From a virus: 56,799 bases of DNA. Below are positions 47,699 through 54,131 of the stretch, piece after piece. The position numbers and the translations under genes were made by a program. The number at the start of each line of letters is the position of its first letter. Within the stretch, counting starts at the first letter, position 1. A model generated the notes under the pieces. It did no database searches. It was not told where the DNA came from and was given only the letters and a program-made list of their open reading frames with translations. The stretch covers positions 1-56,799 of IMG/VR virus record IMGVR_UViG_3300042691_033294; one strand, 5' to 3'.

Positions 47699-47771
47699 TG
47701 ACTAAAATTGGAATCGAACCAATCTCTTCTGTTCTTCAGACAGACGCTCTCACCAGATTAGCTATTTAGTC
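47699..47771 (-). tRNA. tRNA-Phe (GAA)
   Basis: Acceptor GACTAAA/TTTAGTC, anticodon arm TCTGT-CTGAAGA-ACAGA, T-arm ATTGG-TTCGATT-CCAAT. Confidence 0.95.
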
Positions 47772-47777
47772 TCCGTG

Positions 47778-47852
47778 TACCCCCGGTGGGATTTGAACCC
47801 ACACTGCCTAAATTTTAAGTCTAGTGACTCCTGCCTGTTGGTCTACGAGGGC
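47778..47852 (-). tRNA. tRNA-Leu (TAA), short variable arm
   Basis: Anticodon arm CTAGA-CTTAAAA-TTTAG, T-arm GTGGG-TTCAAAT-CCCAC. Variable region GCAGT is class I-like, as in the TAG isoacceptor. Confidence 0.88.
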
Positions 47853-47860
47853 ATGTAAGT

Positions 47861-47889
47861 ATTATACACAAATCATTGTTGATTGTCAA
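47861..47889 (-). promoter_or_regulatory. Sigma70 consensus promoter of tRNA array
   Basis: Perfect TTGACA-17 bp-TATAAT, 9 bp before tRNA-Leu(TAA), driving nine tRNAs down to the terminator at 47035. Confidence 0.9.
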
Positions 47890-47898
47890 GTTAGATAA

Positions 47899-48174
47899 TT
47901 AAAAATTACTCTTTTTCCTCCAACCTAAAATAAAATTCCTATACATTTTCTGTTTTTCGGTTAGTTTACTAATAATTTCTTCTGGTACATCTTCTAAATC
48001 CCAAACATATCGCACATAACCATCTGATGGTAAATATGCAGAATCAGAATTTTCCATATCTTCATAACGACCATTACCGCCATCATGGTATGCGACAAAC
48101 ATTAAATTTCCAGTATATGTCTGGCATAAATATACAACATCGGTTTTTAGTTCGCTTTGCTCTAGATATTTCAT
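47899..48174 (-). CDS. Hypothetical protein, 91 aa
   Basis: The start MKYLEQSEL is chosen over a start inside the upstream gene. Contains VYLCQTYTGNLMFVAYHDGG, a small beta domain. Unknown function. Confidence 0.6.
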   Translation of the reverse strand: MKYLEQSELKTDVVYLCQTYTGNLMFVAYHDGGNGRYEDMENSDSAYLPSDGYVRYVWDLEDVPEEIISKLTEKQKMYRNFILGWRKKSNF

Positions 48175-48181
48175 TATTGAT

Positions 48182-48532
48182 TTACAATCCTTCTCCTTCT
48201 TCGCATTCAATTGTGACTTTCACACAAGCAAAACAAAAGTTAGAACTTCTATTCCTATCTGCTTTTTCCCTAGTTTTATGGAGTACCGTAGAGCCATCAT
48301 TATAAACATTAGCCCAAAGTTCAATCTTTTTTCGTTCTTTAACTTCAATCAAATCAAGCGCACTGTCTCCATTAGACCATGTTGCACCATCTTTATACCA
48401 CAAATGTATCCTCCAATTGCCATCACGCTGCTTAATAGCCCCATGAATATGATCACAAGCGTTTCCATCAACCGAATAAATCTTTACTTCTTGTCCATTT
48501 CGCGTTTTGTACTTTTTATCTAAACTAATCAT
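48182..48532 (-). CDS. Hypothetical protein, KKYKTRNG family copy 2
   Basis: 116 aa starting MISLDKKYKTRNGQEVKIY, with HIHGAI and DLIEVK; paralog of 39812-40165. Start overlaps the upstream stop. Confidence 0.7.
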   Translation of the reverse strand: MISLDKKYKTRNGQEVKIYSVDGNACDHIHGAIKQRDGNWRIHLWYKDGATWSNGDSALDLIEVKERKKIELWANVYNDGSTVLHKTREKADRNRSSNFCFACVKVTIECEEGEGL

Positions 48533-48723
48533 TATTCTTTCTCCCAACAAAGATTATAAAGGTCGTCTCCCCACACATCTACAATTGTACCATCTGCTAG
48601 TTCTTCTGTCAAGACTTTACCATCTGGATCTTGTAGTAAAACTACAAAATCGTCTAGATTTTTTGATTTTTCTTTTATCCAAATTGTTTGTCCACTTTGT
48701 AATTTGATTTTATGAATTTTCAT
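48532..48723 (-). CDS. Hypothetical protein, 63 aa
   Basis: Small beta-rich protein ending WGDDLYNLCWEKE. Unknown function. Confidence 0.6.
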   Translation of the reverse strand: MKIHKIKLQSGQTIWIKEKSKNLDDFVVLLQDPDGKVLTEELADGTIVDVWGDDLYNLCWEKE

Positions 48724-48931
48724 TTTTTCTTTCTAGGATTAACATTTGGGCAACTGCCTGTATTTTATTTGCAATTTCAATTGCTTCTTCTGGAGTCAAT
48801 TTAACTCTTACTTGACTAGGCAAATCTGGAAAAGATTCTTCTTCTTTTTCTGTTATCTGAAGCAATACGCGATCGTGATCAACATTCCAACTAACACCCA
48901 CAAAACAATCTTTGTATTTTACGCTTTTCAT
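48710..48931 (-). CDS. Hypothetical protein, 73 aa
   Basis: Small beta/alpha protein with KLTPEEAIEIANKIQAVAQM helix. A CTGACT repeat and a structured RNA lie directly upstream. Unknown function. Confidence 0.6.
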   Translation of the reverse strand: MKSVKYKDCFVGVSWNVDHDRVLLQITEKEEESFPDLPSQVRVKLTPEEAIEIANKIQAVAQMLILERKNENS

Positions 48932-48940
48932 AAAAATTGA

Positions 48941-48990
48941 CTGACTACTCTCGCTTGGCTAAATCAGAATACATTAGGCTTTACATTAAG
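48941..48990. repeat. CTGACT...AATCAGAATA repeat, copy 4
   Basis: CTGACTACTCTCGCTTGG, AATCAGAATAC, ATTAGGC. Ten bp upstream of the gene at 48931. Confidence 0.7.
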
Positions 48991-49000
48991 GAAAAAAATT

Positions 49001-49150
49001 TGGGGTTGTTGGAGAGGTTTTCGTCTCTCGGTCTGTGTCCCGCTAAAGCCCAGACAGGCAGTTGCATCATGTGGCATATCGACAGTGCGCACCGCAATAT
49101 GCTTATGATCTAGGGGATTCTCTGTGCTTTATATTGCACCACAACAACCC
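49001..49150 (-). ncRNA. Structured non-coding RNA, about 150 nt
   Basis: A 9-bp outer stem GGGTTGTTG/CAACAACCC encloses four further helices: GTGC/GCAC, ATCAT/ATGAT with GCATAT/ATATGC, GTCTG/CAGAC and GAGAG/CTCTC. A T-run follows on the minus strand and a promoter lies 190 bp upstream. No known RNA class is recognised. It could be a free small RNA or a leader element for the gene at 48931. Confidence 0.6.
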
Positions 49151-49337
49151 AACGGTATCGACCGCCCCTCGCCCATTACGTTGCTTACACCTTGTAAACA
49201 GCCATATATGACTACTATCAAATATACGGACGAATACAACAACATAACTTAGCAAGGCTATTTTTTCGCTTGTTCACAATCTACACCGGGCATTTTTTCT
49301 CATAACAAGCAAACAAGAAAAAACACGCAGCAGGTAT
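49151..49337 (-). other. Leader between promoter and structured RNA
   Basis: No gene with a ribosome-binding site is seen. Short palindromes such as CTTGTTTGCTTGTT near 49285-49315 occur. Confidence 0.4.
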
Positions 49338-49365
49338 ATTATAGCCCCGCAAGCCCCCCTGCCAA
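49338..49365 (-). promoter_or_regulatory. Promoter upstream of structured RNA
   Basis: TTGGCA-16 bp-TATAAT with an unusually G-rich spacer (GGGGGGCTTGCGGGGC). Confidence 0.65.
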
Positions 49366-49388
49366 AAAACTTGCGAAACTTTGGTGTG

Positions 49389-49628
49389 CTAAATTATTTC
49401 ATGTCTTTTCTCTTCTCTTTGTAGAGAAATAATTTCTTCAAGAAAATCCAGATAATTTTTCTTAAATTTAATCAACGCCCGTTCTTTTGACATACAATAA
49501 ACAGCTAGACGACAGTATGGTTTTTTAGAGATAACACTAAATTGTGCCTTTCCATCAATCACAATTCCAGATGCAATATCATCTCTAAGAAAAAGATATT
49601 CATCAGTGTATAGTATGTCAGAATTCAT
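49389..49628 (-). CDS. Hypothetical protein, 79 aa
   Basis: Soluble protein with a basic helix ERALIKFKKNYLDFLEE. Own promoter at 49650. Unknown function. Confidence 0.6.
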   Translation of the reverse strand: MNSDILYTDEYLFLRDDIASGIVIDGKAQFSVISKKPYCRLAVYCMSKERALIKFKKNYLDFLEEIISLQREEKRHEII

Positions 49629-49649
49629 TCTCTTGCCCCTTGTCCTTTT

Positions 49650-49678
49650 ATCTTACTATACTTATCGTCTTTTGTCAA
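49650..49678 (-). promoter_or_regulatory. Sigma70-type promoter
   Basis: TTGACA-17 bp-TAAGAT, 22 bp before the gene at 49628. Confidence 0.7.
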
Positions 49679-49693
49679 GTCAAACTTGAATAA

Positions 49694-49933
49694 TTAATCC
49701 CAATCAGCATCGGGATAATCCGCGCTTGAACCAATTTTATCATTAAGATTTGGATCAACAAATTCAGAATATACCAATCCAATGGCCTCTTTGACTTCAT
49801 CTAAATTATTTCTTAGATATGCCACCCGTTTTTCCAATGCCTCTAGCAAAACCTCGGCAGACAAATCCTCTGGATCTCCATCGTGATTAATACAAAACAT
49901 AACATCAAAATCAGAATTGAATCTATCTAGCAT
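49694..49933 (-). CDS. Hypothetical acidic protein, 79 aa
   Basis: Acidic, helical middle. Preceded by the CTGACT repeat copy 5 and an AAAGGAAG site. Unknown function. Confidence 0.6.
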   Translation of the reverse strand: MLDRFNSDFDVMFCINHDGDPEDLSAEVLLEALEKRVAYLRNNLDEVKEAIGLVYSEFVDPNLNDKIGSSADYPDADWD

Positions 49934-49957
49934 ATTTCTTCCTTTACTAAAAACTGA

Positions 49958-50005
49958 CTGACTACTCTTGCATGGCCAAATCAGAATAGATTAGCTTAGA
50001 CAAAC
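49958..50005. repeat. CTGACT...AATCAGAATA repeat, copy 5
   Basis: CTGACTACTCTTGCATGG, AATCAGAATAG, ATTAGCTTAGACAAAC, 25 bp upstream of the gene at 49933. Confidence 0.7.
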
Positions 50006-50011
50006 GAGGCG

Positions 50012-50067
50012 AAAAAAAAATCAGAGCCAGCACGCCCCGCAGTTAGGAAACCGTGCTAGCCCTGATT
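50012..50067 (-). terminator. Strong rho-independent terminator
   Basis: Minus-strand 16-bp stem AATCAGGGCTAGCACG with CGTGCTGGCTCTGATT, then a run of nine T residues, after the gene at 50078. Confidence 0.9.
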
Positions 50068-50077
50068 GTGCCTATTG

Positions 50078-50305
50078 CTAGGACTTTACGACCTTTGGCC
50101 GATACATTTTCTTGTAAAGCAAAGTGCGGTATTGTTCACCGGCAACTTCCTCGATTGTCAGATACGGCCCATTAGCACCGCGACCAACAGTACGAACCAC
50201 ACCAACATGGTTCTTCAAAATGTTCTTGCGACCATCAACTGGGTACTGACAAGAAAACAAATCACCAACACGAACACGAGTCTTGCGACAAATAACTTCA
50301 CTCAT
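50078..50305 (-). CDS. Basic SH3/KOW-like protein, 75 aa
   Basis: VRVGDLFSCQY, NHVGVVRTVGRGANGPY and YRTLLYKKMY suggest a small KOW-type beta barrel. It has its own consensus promoter and a very strong terminator, and less AT-rich codons than neighbours, implying high expression. Nucleic-acid binding is plausible. Confidence 0.65.
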   Translation of the reverse strand: MSEVICRKTRVRVGDLFSCQYPVDGRKNILKNHVGVVRTVGRGANGPYLTIEEVAGEQYRTLLYKKMYRPKVVKS

Positions 50306-50357
50306 TCTTCAAACTTCCTTAAACTAGGACAAACAAACCTTTACCACACACACACAC

Positions 50358-50385
50358 ATTATACCAAATCAAAATCAACTGTCAA
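50358..50385 (-). promoter_or_regulatory. Sigma70 consensus promoter
   Basis: TTGACA-16 bp-TATAAT ahead of the gene at 50305. Confidence 0.85.
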
Positions 50386-50386
50386 G

Positions 50387-50509
50387 TCATTCTTTGAAAA
50401 TAATAATCAAGTCTCCAGCATTATCAAACTTGACATTGACTCGATCATAATAGATCCCATCGGATTGATTAAGATCGTAGTATTGTTTATATTTGCCGTG
50501 GTTATCCAT
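50387..50509 (-). CDS. Hypothetical protein, 40 aa
   Basis: Frame starting MDNHGKYKQYYDLNQSDG; its ATG overlaps the upstream gene and its end abuts the next promoter. Unknown function. Confidence 0.5.
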   Translation of the reverse strand: MDNHGKYKQYYDLNQSDGIYYDRVNVKFDNAGDLIIIFKE

Positions 50510-50729
50510 GATAAAGTCCAATAGTTATTTTTAGACCTAAAAGTATAAAACTATATAAAGAGCAATCTTTTTCTTTTGGTTGACTTCTTCCGATGTGAAA
50601 CCATAAGTTATAACGCTCAGAATGTTCATTAGTTATATACCAGTTAGAACGACTCCATTGTATGTCAATAACGGATGGACATAAAGGAATCTTGAGAGAT
50701 AATAATGTTATCGGAGGTTTTTGTTTCAT
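50502..50729 (-). CDS. Hypothetical protein, 75 aa
   Basis: Short protein with a hydrophobic C-terminal stretch (FILLGLKITIGL). Unknown function. Confidence 0.55.
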   Translation of the reverse strand: MKQKPPITLLSLKIPLCPSVIDIQWSRSNWYITNEHSERYNLWFHIGRSQPKEKDCSLYSFILLGLKITIGLYHG

Positions 50730-50734
50730 ATTTT

Positions 50735-50944
50735 TTAAGCACTAAATTTTGTAGCTAGAATAACTTCTTTTTCTTGAAGATCGTCGGTCACATAATCAAT
50801 CCTACCAAGGTGTTTCTTATCATTAGTAGACTTAACACAAACTGTGTTGAGATCATCAATCTTAGTATACCACCAATCGCCACCAAGTCTTTCATCAAAA
50901 GCAAACTGAAAAACCATACCATTAGCTAAATCTTTGAATTTCAT
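50735..50944 (-). CDS. Hypothetical protein, 69 aa
   Basis: The start MKFKDLANG overlaps the upstream stop region. Contains GMVFQFAFDE and WWYTKIDD, a small beta protein. Unknown function. Confidence 0.6.
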   Translation of the reverse strand: MKFKDLANGMVFQFAFDERLGGDWWYTKIDDLNTVCVKSTNDKKHLGRIDYVTDDLQEKEVILATKFSA

Positions 50945-50945
50945 C

Positions 50946-51119
50946 TTACTGTAATGTCCAATTGAGATAAGTTTTACTTTGAACTTTGTTGTTAAGTATA
51001 TAGCACGCACGATTGAGTATCATAGCATAATCCCAAGCTTCATTAAATGAATGGAACTGCTTGATCTCTCGATCGTTTTTATCGTACAGAGAATACGACC
51101 AAGGATGTTGCTTGTTCAT
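50946..51119 (-). CDS. Hypothetical protein, 57 aa
   Basis: The start MNKQHPWSYS overlaps the upstream stop (ATGAAC). Unknown function. Confidence 0.55.
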   Translation of the reverse strand: MNKQHPWSYSLYDKNDREIKQFHSFNEAWDYAMILNRACYILNNKVQSKTYLNWTLQ

Positions 51120-51307
51120 TTTCTTTTCATCTCTCCTTCTAGTTTTTCTTGAAGCGTAAAGGCCGTAAAACAACAGAACTTATAATAGCAGCAAACAATA
51201 TTATCGCAGTAGGCACAATGAACATACCAACCACCACAACTTTCACAAAAGCTAACCATAACTCCGTGATTTGATGCGAACTTGTTTGCTATTTCTGTTT
51301 CTGTCAT
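51116..51307 (-). CDS. Cysteine-rich small protein, 63 aa
   Basis: Eight Cys in FCESCGGWYVHCAYCDN and VCCYYKFCC suggest zinc or disulfide binding. Own promoter. Unknown function. Confidence 0.6.
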   Translation of the reverse strand: MTETEIANKFASNHGVMVSFCESCGGWYVHCAYCDNIVCCYYKFCCFTAFTLQEKLEGEMKRK

Positions 51308-51313
51308 ATCTTT

Positions 51314-51341
51314 ATTCTATAATCTATACAGCGATTGTCAA
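51314..51341 (-). promoter_or_regulatory. Sigma70-type promoter
   Basis: TTGACA-16 bp-TAGAAT directly upstream of the gene at 51307. Confidence 0.8.
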
Positions 51342-51347
51342 GTTCAT

Positions 51348-51644
51348 CTAGAGAATACTCGCAAAATATTCTTCATTAGACAAAAACTCAAAGTTAGAAG
51401 AAATATACGTTACATGAAAACATTCTTGTTCTGCTGATTTCAGGGTATTTATACACTCAAAAAACTTACTTGCCCAAACATAAAGCTTTTCATCTTGCCC
51501 CTTGAAAAACCCGCGAAGAATCCATTTCTCATTATCAATTCTAGCTAGCAACAAACAATTCCCAACAGGTTTTCCGTAGATACCACTTTTCATTTCGCGA
51601 TATCCCATGCTTTTTAGGATTGTAGTCATTTCTGTGTTTGTCAT
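51348..51644 (-). CDS. Hypothetical protein, 98 aa
   Basis: The start MTNTEMTTIL is chosen because a consensus promoter and an AAAGGG site lie before it; the longer frame would cover a terminator. Unknown function. Confidence 0.6.
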   Translation of the reverse strand: MTNTEMTTILKSMGYREMKSGIYGKPVGNCLLLARIDNEKWILRGFFKGQDEKLYVWASKFFECINTLKSAEQECFHVTYISSNFEFLSNEEYFASIL

Positions 51645-51666
51645 TTTTTCCCTTTCTTGTCCTTTT

Positions 51667-51694
51667 ATTATACTCTTTATATCGGCACTGTCAA
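51667..51694 (-). promoter_or_regulatory. Sigma70 consensus promoter
   Basis: TTGACA-16 bp-TATAAT for the gene at 51644, placed just after two terminators. Confidence 0.85.
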
Positions 51695-51717
51695 TCGGAA
51701 CCTTTAAGAAAATGGGC

Positions 51718-51742
51718 ATAAAAAAACCCCCTCTTTTGGGGG
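51718..51742 (-). terminator. Rho-independent terminator
   Basis: Minus-strand CCCCC-AAAAGA-GGGGG hairpin followed by TTTTTTT. Confidence 0.85.
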
Positions 51743-51765
51743 GTGCGGGGCCAGCCCCGTATACG

Positions 51766-51805
51766 AAAAAACCCCTGTAACCCAACGATTGTCGGGCCAG
51801 GGGGA
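51766..51805 (-). terminator. Rho-independent terminator of tRNA array
   Basis: Minus-strand CCCCCTG/CAGGGG stem with internal hairpin, followed by TTTTTT, 7 nt after tRNA-Pro. Confidence 0.75.
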
Positions 51806-51811
51806 ACGAAG

Positions 51812-51884
51812 TCTAGCAGAGAGGACTCGAACCTCCGATCCTCTGGTCCCAAACCAGATGCGTTTGCCGCTACGCTACTGCTAG
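51812..51884 (-). tRNA. tRNA-Pro (TGG)
   Basis: Acceptor CTAGCAG/CTGCTAG, anticodon arm TCTGG-TTTGGGA-CCAGA. Confidence 0.94.
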
Positions 51885-51892
51885 ATAAAAAG

Positions 51893-51964
51893 TGTGGGAG
51901 GCGAGAATCGAACTCGCGCGGATTGGCTTATGAGGCCAATTCGGATACCAGCAACCTCTCCCAA
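51893..51964 (-). tRNA. tRNA-Met/Ile2 (CAT)
   Basis: Anticodon arm TTGGC-CTCATAA-GCCAA, T-arm GCGAG-TTCGATT-CTCGC. First acceptor pair mismatched, as in initiator tRNAs, but other initiator features are not clear. Confidence 0.88.
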
Positions 51965-51965
51965 G

Positions 51966-52050
51966 AGCCGCCTATAGGACTCGAACCTACAGTGAAGTTT
52001 CCTTCGTCTGATTACAAATCAGATCCCTTACCAATTCGGGGCAAAGCGGC
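51966..52050 (-). tRNA. tRNA-Thr (TGT) with long variable arm
   Basis: Acceptor GCCGCTT/AGGCGGC, anticodon arm TCTGA-TTTGTAA-TCAGA. Variable arm GAAG-GAAA-CTTC is class II-like, unusual for Thr. Confidence 0.88.
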
Positions 52051-52296
52051 TTAATAACTCTTATTTTCTCTATACCTTATTTTTCTAGAATGTCTACCAT
52101 TCCCTTTATTTCTATTTTTAAAAGTTGGTAATTGAGAATCACAATTCGGACACACTAATCTTAGGTTTTCCAAATTATTATTTTCTGAATTTCCATCTAT
52201 ATGATCTAATACTAAAACAAGATCATTATTCATCCAATTAGATATGCCACATATTTTACATGAATAATCTTTTTGTTTTAAATATCTTTTTGCCCA
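52051..52296 (-). pseudogene. HNH endonuclease lacking a start, abutting tRNA-Gly
   Basis: Frame contains DYSCKICGISNW, LDHIDGNSENNNLENLRL and CPNCDSQ: a full HNH zinc core. No ATG, GTG or TTG precedes the first CxxC; the frame runs into the tRNA-Gly gene. An internal ATG at 52233 would drop half the zinc site. Likely a decayed homing nuclease or one using a rare start. Confidence 0.65.
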
Positions 52297-52305
52297 TTTT
52301 TGAAA

Positions 52306-52376
52306 TGCGGCTAGTCAGAATCGAACTGACGCATCAACGTTGGCAACGTTATAGGCTACCATTACATCATAGCCGC
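52306..52376 (-). tRNA. tRNA-Gly (GCC)
   Basis: Acceptor GCGGCTA/TAGCCGC, loop TTGCCAA, T-arm GTCAG-TTCGATT-CTGAC. Confidence 0.92.
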
Positions 52377-52382
52377 ATTAAG

Positions 52383-52456
52383 CTCTTGGGGCTGGGATCG
52401 AACCAGCGACCTATCGGTTAACAGCCGATTGCAAACTGCCTCTGTGCTACCCAAGA
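52383..52456 (-). tRNA. tRNA-Asn (GTT)
   Basis: Acceptor TCTTGGG/CCCAAGA, anticodon arm ATCGG-CTGTTAA-CCGAT. Confidence 0.95.
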
Positions 52457-52463
52457 ATAAAAG

Positions 52464-52537
52464 TGGTACATATTGGAATCGAACCAATCACCCTGTCATT
52501 ATCAGTGACATACTCTAACCAACTGAGCTAATGTACC
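52464..52537 (-). tRNA. tRNA-Ile (GAT)
   Basis: Acceptor GGTACAT/ATGTACC, anticodon arm TGTCA-CTGATAA-TGACA. Confidence 0.95.
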
Positions 52538-52541
52538 ATAG

Positions 52542-52613
52542 TGAACTATGCGGGTTTCGATCCCGCCTACCTAGCTTGAAAGGCTAGTGACCTCACCAGA
52601 AGTCGAATAGTCC
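52542..52613 (-). tRNA. tRNA-Glu (TTC)
   Basis: Acceptor GGACTAT/ATAGTTC, anticodon arm CTAGC-CTTTCAA-GCTAG. T-loop ATCGAAA departs from the usual TTCRA. Confidence 0.92.
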
Positions 52614-52617
52614 GTAA

Positions 52618-52689
52618 ATGTTGCTGGCCTGCACGCCTCCGATGGGGAATCACCGCCCCACCAGTCCCGTCATGCTCAGAACGCAACAT
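52618..52689 (-). ncRNA. tRNA-sized structured RNA, not a normal tRNA
   Basis: 72 nt closed by a 7-bp ATGTTGC/GCAACAT stem in the middle of the tRNA array. Inside are TGGGG/CCCCA and CTGG/CCAG pairings but no T-loop. Could be a decayed tRNA or tRNA mimic. Confidence 0.4.
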
Positions 52690-52854
52690 GTTACCAGAAT
52701 TGATTATGTTCTAGCCTAATTACTGTTATTATACAAACTTTCATCTGTATCGAGTGGTTCCAAATCCACTCCTTTTCTATATCGGATGCAAACAGTTATC
52801 AGCCTCATTATATTTCGAGACAGTATGGTAATTACTCCATATAAACATCCCCAG
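52690..52854 (-). other. 165-nt spacer in tRNA array
   Basis: No tRNA recognised. A GAGTGG/CCACTC hairpin at 52752-52771 and a TATAAT-like box are present. Possibly a degenerate RNA. Confidence 0.35.
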
Positions 52855-52928
52855 TGGTGCCGGTGAGACTCGAACTCACAACTCCCAGATTAAAAGTCTG
52901 GTACTCTGACCAATTGAGTTACGACACC
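52855..52928 (-). tRNA. tRNA-Lys (TTT)
   Basis: Acceptor GGTGTCG/CGGCACC, loop CTTTTAA, T-arm TGAG-TTCGAGT-CTCA. Confidence 0.95.
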
Positions 52929-52934
52929 TTCAAG

Positions 52935-53006
52935 CGACCGTGACGAGAATCGAACTCGCCTAATCTGATGGACAGTCAGATAACCTCTCCAGAAGTAGAC
53001 ACGGAC
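52935..53006 (-). tRNA. tRNA-Asp (GTC)
   Basis: Anticodon arm TCTGA-CTGTCCA-TCAGA, T-arm GCGAG-TTCGATT-CTCGT, discriminator G as usual for Asp. Confidence 0.92.
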
Positions 53007-53010
53007 AAAG

Positions 53011-53082
53011 CATACGTCCAGAGAATCGAACTCTGCCAGTCGGATTTGGAGTCCAACTCGCCACCTTGGAACATTGACGCAT
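53011..53082 (-). tRNA. tRNA-Trp (CCA)
   Basis: Acceptor ATGCGTC/GACGTAT, anticodon arm TTGGA-CTCCAAA-TCCGA, T-arm CAGAG-TTCGATT-CTCTG. Confidence 0.92.
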
Positions 53083-53087
53083 GTGAG

Positions 53088-53169
53088 TGGGAAATGTAGG
53101 AATCGAACCAATCGGCGGCCACCTAACATTTGCCAACAGATTTACAGTCTGCCGCTAGGATCATCTCCC
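53088..53169 (-). tRNA. tRNA-Tyr (GTA)
   Basis: Acceptor GGGAGAT/ATTTCCC, loop CTGTAAA, long variable arm as usual for bacterial Tyr. T-stem weak. Confidence 0.9.
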
Positions 53170-53180
53170 CTGTGGATTAT

Positions 53181-53209
53181 ATTATACACCTTTACTGGCT
53201 ACTTGTCAA
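53181..53209 (-). promoter_or_regulatory. Sigma70 consensus promoter of tRNA array
   Basis: Perfect TTGACA-17 bp-TATAAT ending 11 bp before tRNA-Tyr, in the end of the upstream gene. Drives the array from 53169 to 51812. Confidence 0.9.
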
Positions 53210-53459
53210 CAAATCTTGCTTCAAAATTTTGGATTTCTTTTTCGGCTTCGCTATAACTTTTTCTTGCTATTTGTTCAAGCCTCGCTCTAATTAGGTCGTC
53301 GCCTAGCAATCCCGTTATATCAACATCGTTATTAGAATGATAATACTGGGCAACTATCTTAAAGTTACTTAAGTTAACTACCGTAGATAACAATTTAGCA
53401 GCGGTGTCTCTTTCTTTTTTAAGAGATGCGATTTTTTGTTCTAATTGGTTAAGATTCAT
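53199..53459 (-). CDS. Hypothetical helical protein, 86 aa
   Basis: Coiled-coil-like N-terminus (LEQKIASLKKERDTAAK) and helical C-terminus. The tRNA promoter lies in its 3' end. Unknown function. Confidence 0.65.
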   Translation of the reverse strand: MNLNQLEQKIASLKKERDTAAKLLSTVVNLSNFKIVAQYYHSNNDVDITGLLGDDLIRARLEQIARKSYSEAEKEIQNFEARFVDK

Positions 53460-53640
53460 CCTTTTCCTCGCTTTTGATAACGTATACGCTATTAAATTCC
53501 AAGTATTGATCCGGGCATTCTAGGCACATCGGAGTACCATGGTGCTCAAAAAAGGTAACATCAACTTCAACCCTTTTGTTACACTCTGGACAGTCCCAGG
53601 CTGTAATTACTTTCCATGGGTCTAGATATTGAATTGACAT
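53449..53640 (-). CDS. Zinc-ribbon protein, 63 aa
   Basis: The start MSIQYLDPW overlaps the upstream stop (ATAATG). CPECNKR and MCLECPD form a likely zinc ribbon. Unknown function. Confidence 0.65.
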   Translation of the reverse strand: MSIQYLDPWKVITAWDCPECNKRVEVDVTFFEHHGTPMCLECPDQYLEFNSVYVIKSEEKDES

Positions 53641-53852
53641 TATTCTTTTTGTCCCTTCCATTTCAAGGTCACATTACCATCTTTATCAGCAACGTATTCC
53701 GCCGCATTGTTTTGTATTGCTTGTTTTTTTATTTGTAGTCGGCCATTATATATTCCAATATGCAAACATGCAATACTAGAAAATAGCCATATGGCTAAAA
53801 AAATCAAAAACATGATCTCAAGAATCAAACTTTTTTCTGACTCTGCGTTCAT
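53640..53852 (-). CDS. Small membrane protein, 70 aa
   Basis: One transmembrane segment (about 11-32) and a polar C-terminal part. Coupled to both neighbours. Unknown function. Confidence 0.65.
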   Translation of the reverse strand: MNAESEKSLILEIMFLIFLAIWLFSSIACLHIGIYNGRLQIKKQAIQNNAAEYVADKDGNVTLKWKGQKE

Positions 53853-54109
53853 TCGTCGTCCTCGGTTTCTACAAGAATATCCAATGAAGTGTATTCACCA
53901 TCTAGTGCATCGCGTTGAAATGCAATAGCATCTTCTAAAATATACCAAGAGCGTTCGGTTGCGTCAAGTTCTAACCATTCAGAACCAGAAATAATGTTTT
54001 TTCCACCATCAATACAATCTTCGATGTTATCTTCAATAGCAACAAATCTTGCATCTTTTGGATCAATCTTTGCCCAACCACTAAACTCAAGTACAATATA
54101 CTTATCCAT
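53849..54109 (-). CDS. Hypothetical acidic protein, 86 aa
   Basis: Strongly acidic soluble protein, first gene behind the promoter at 54132. Highly acidic small phage proteins are sometimes DNA mimics, but nothing else supports that here. Confidence 0.65.
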   Translation of the reverse strand: MDKYIVLEFSGWAKIDPKDARFVAIEDNIEDCIDGGKNIISGSEWLELDATERSWYILEDAIAFQRDALDGEYTSLDILVETEDDE

Positions 54110-54131
54110 TCGCTTGTCTCCTTGTGCTTTG

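Noticed and set aside
51743-52054. Plus-strand frame of 103 codons
   Set aside because: Covers terminators and three tRNA genes.
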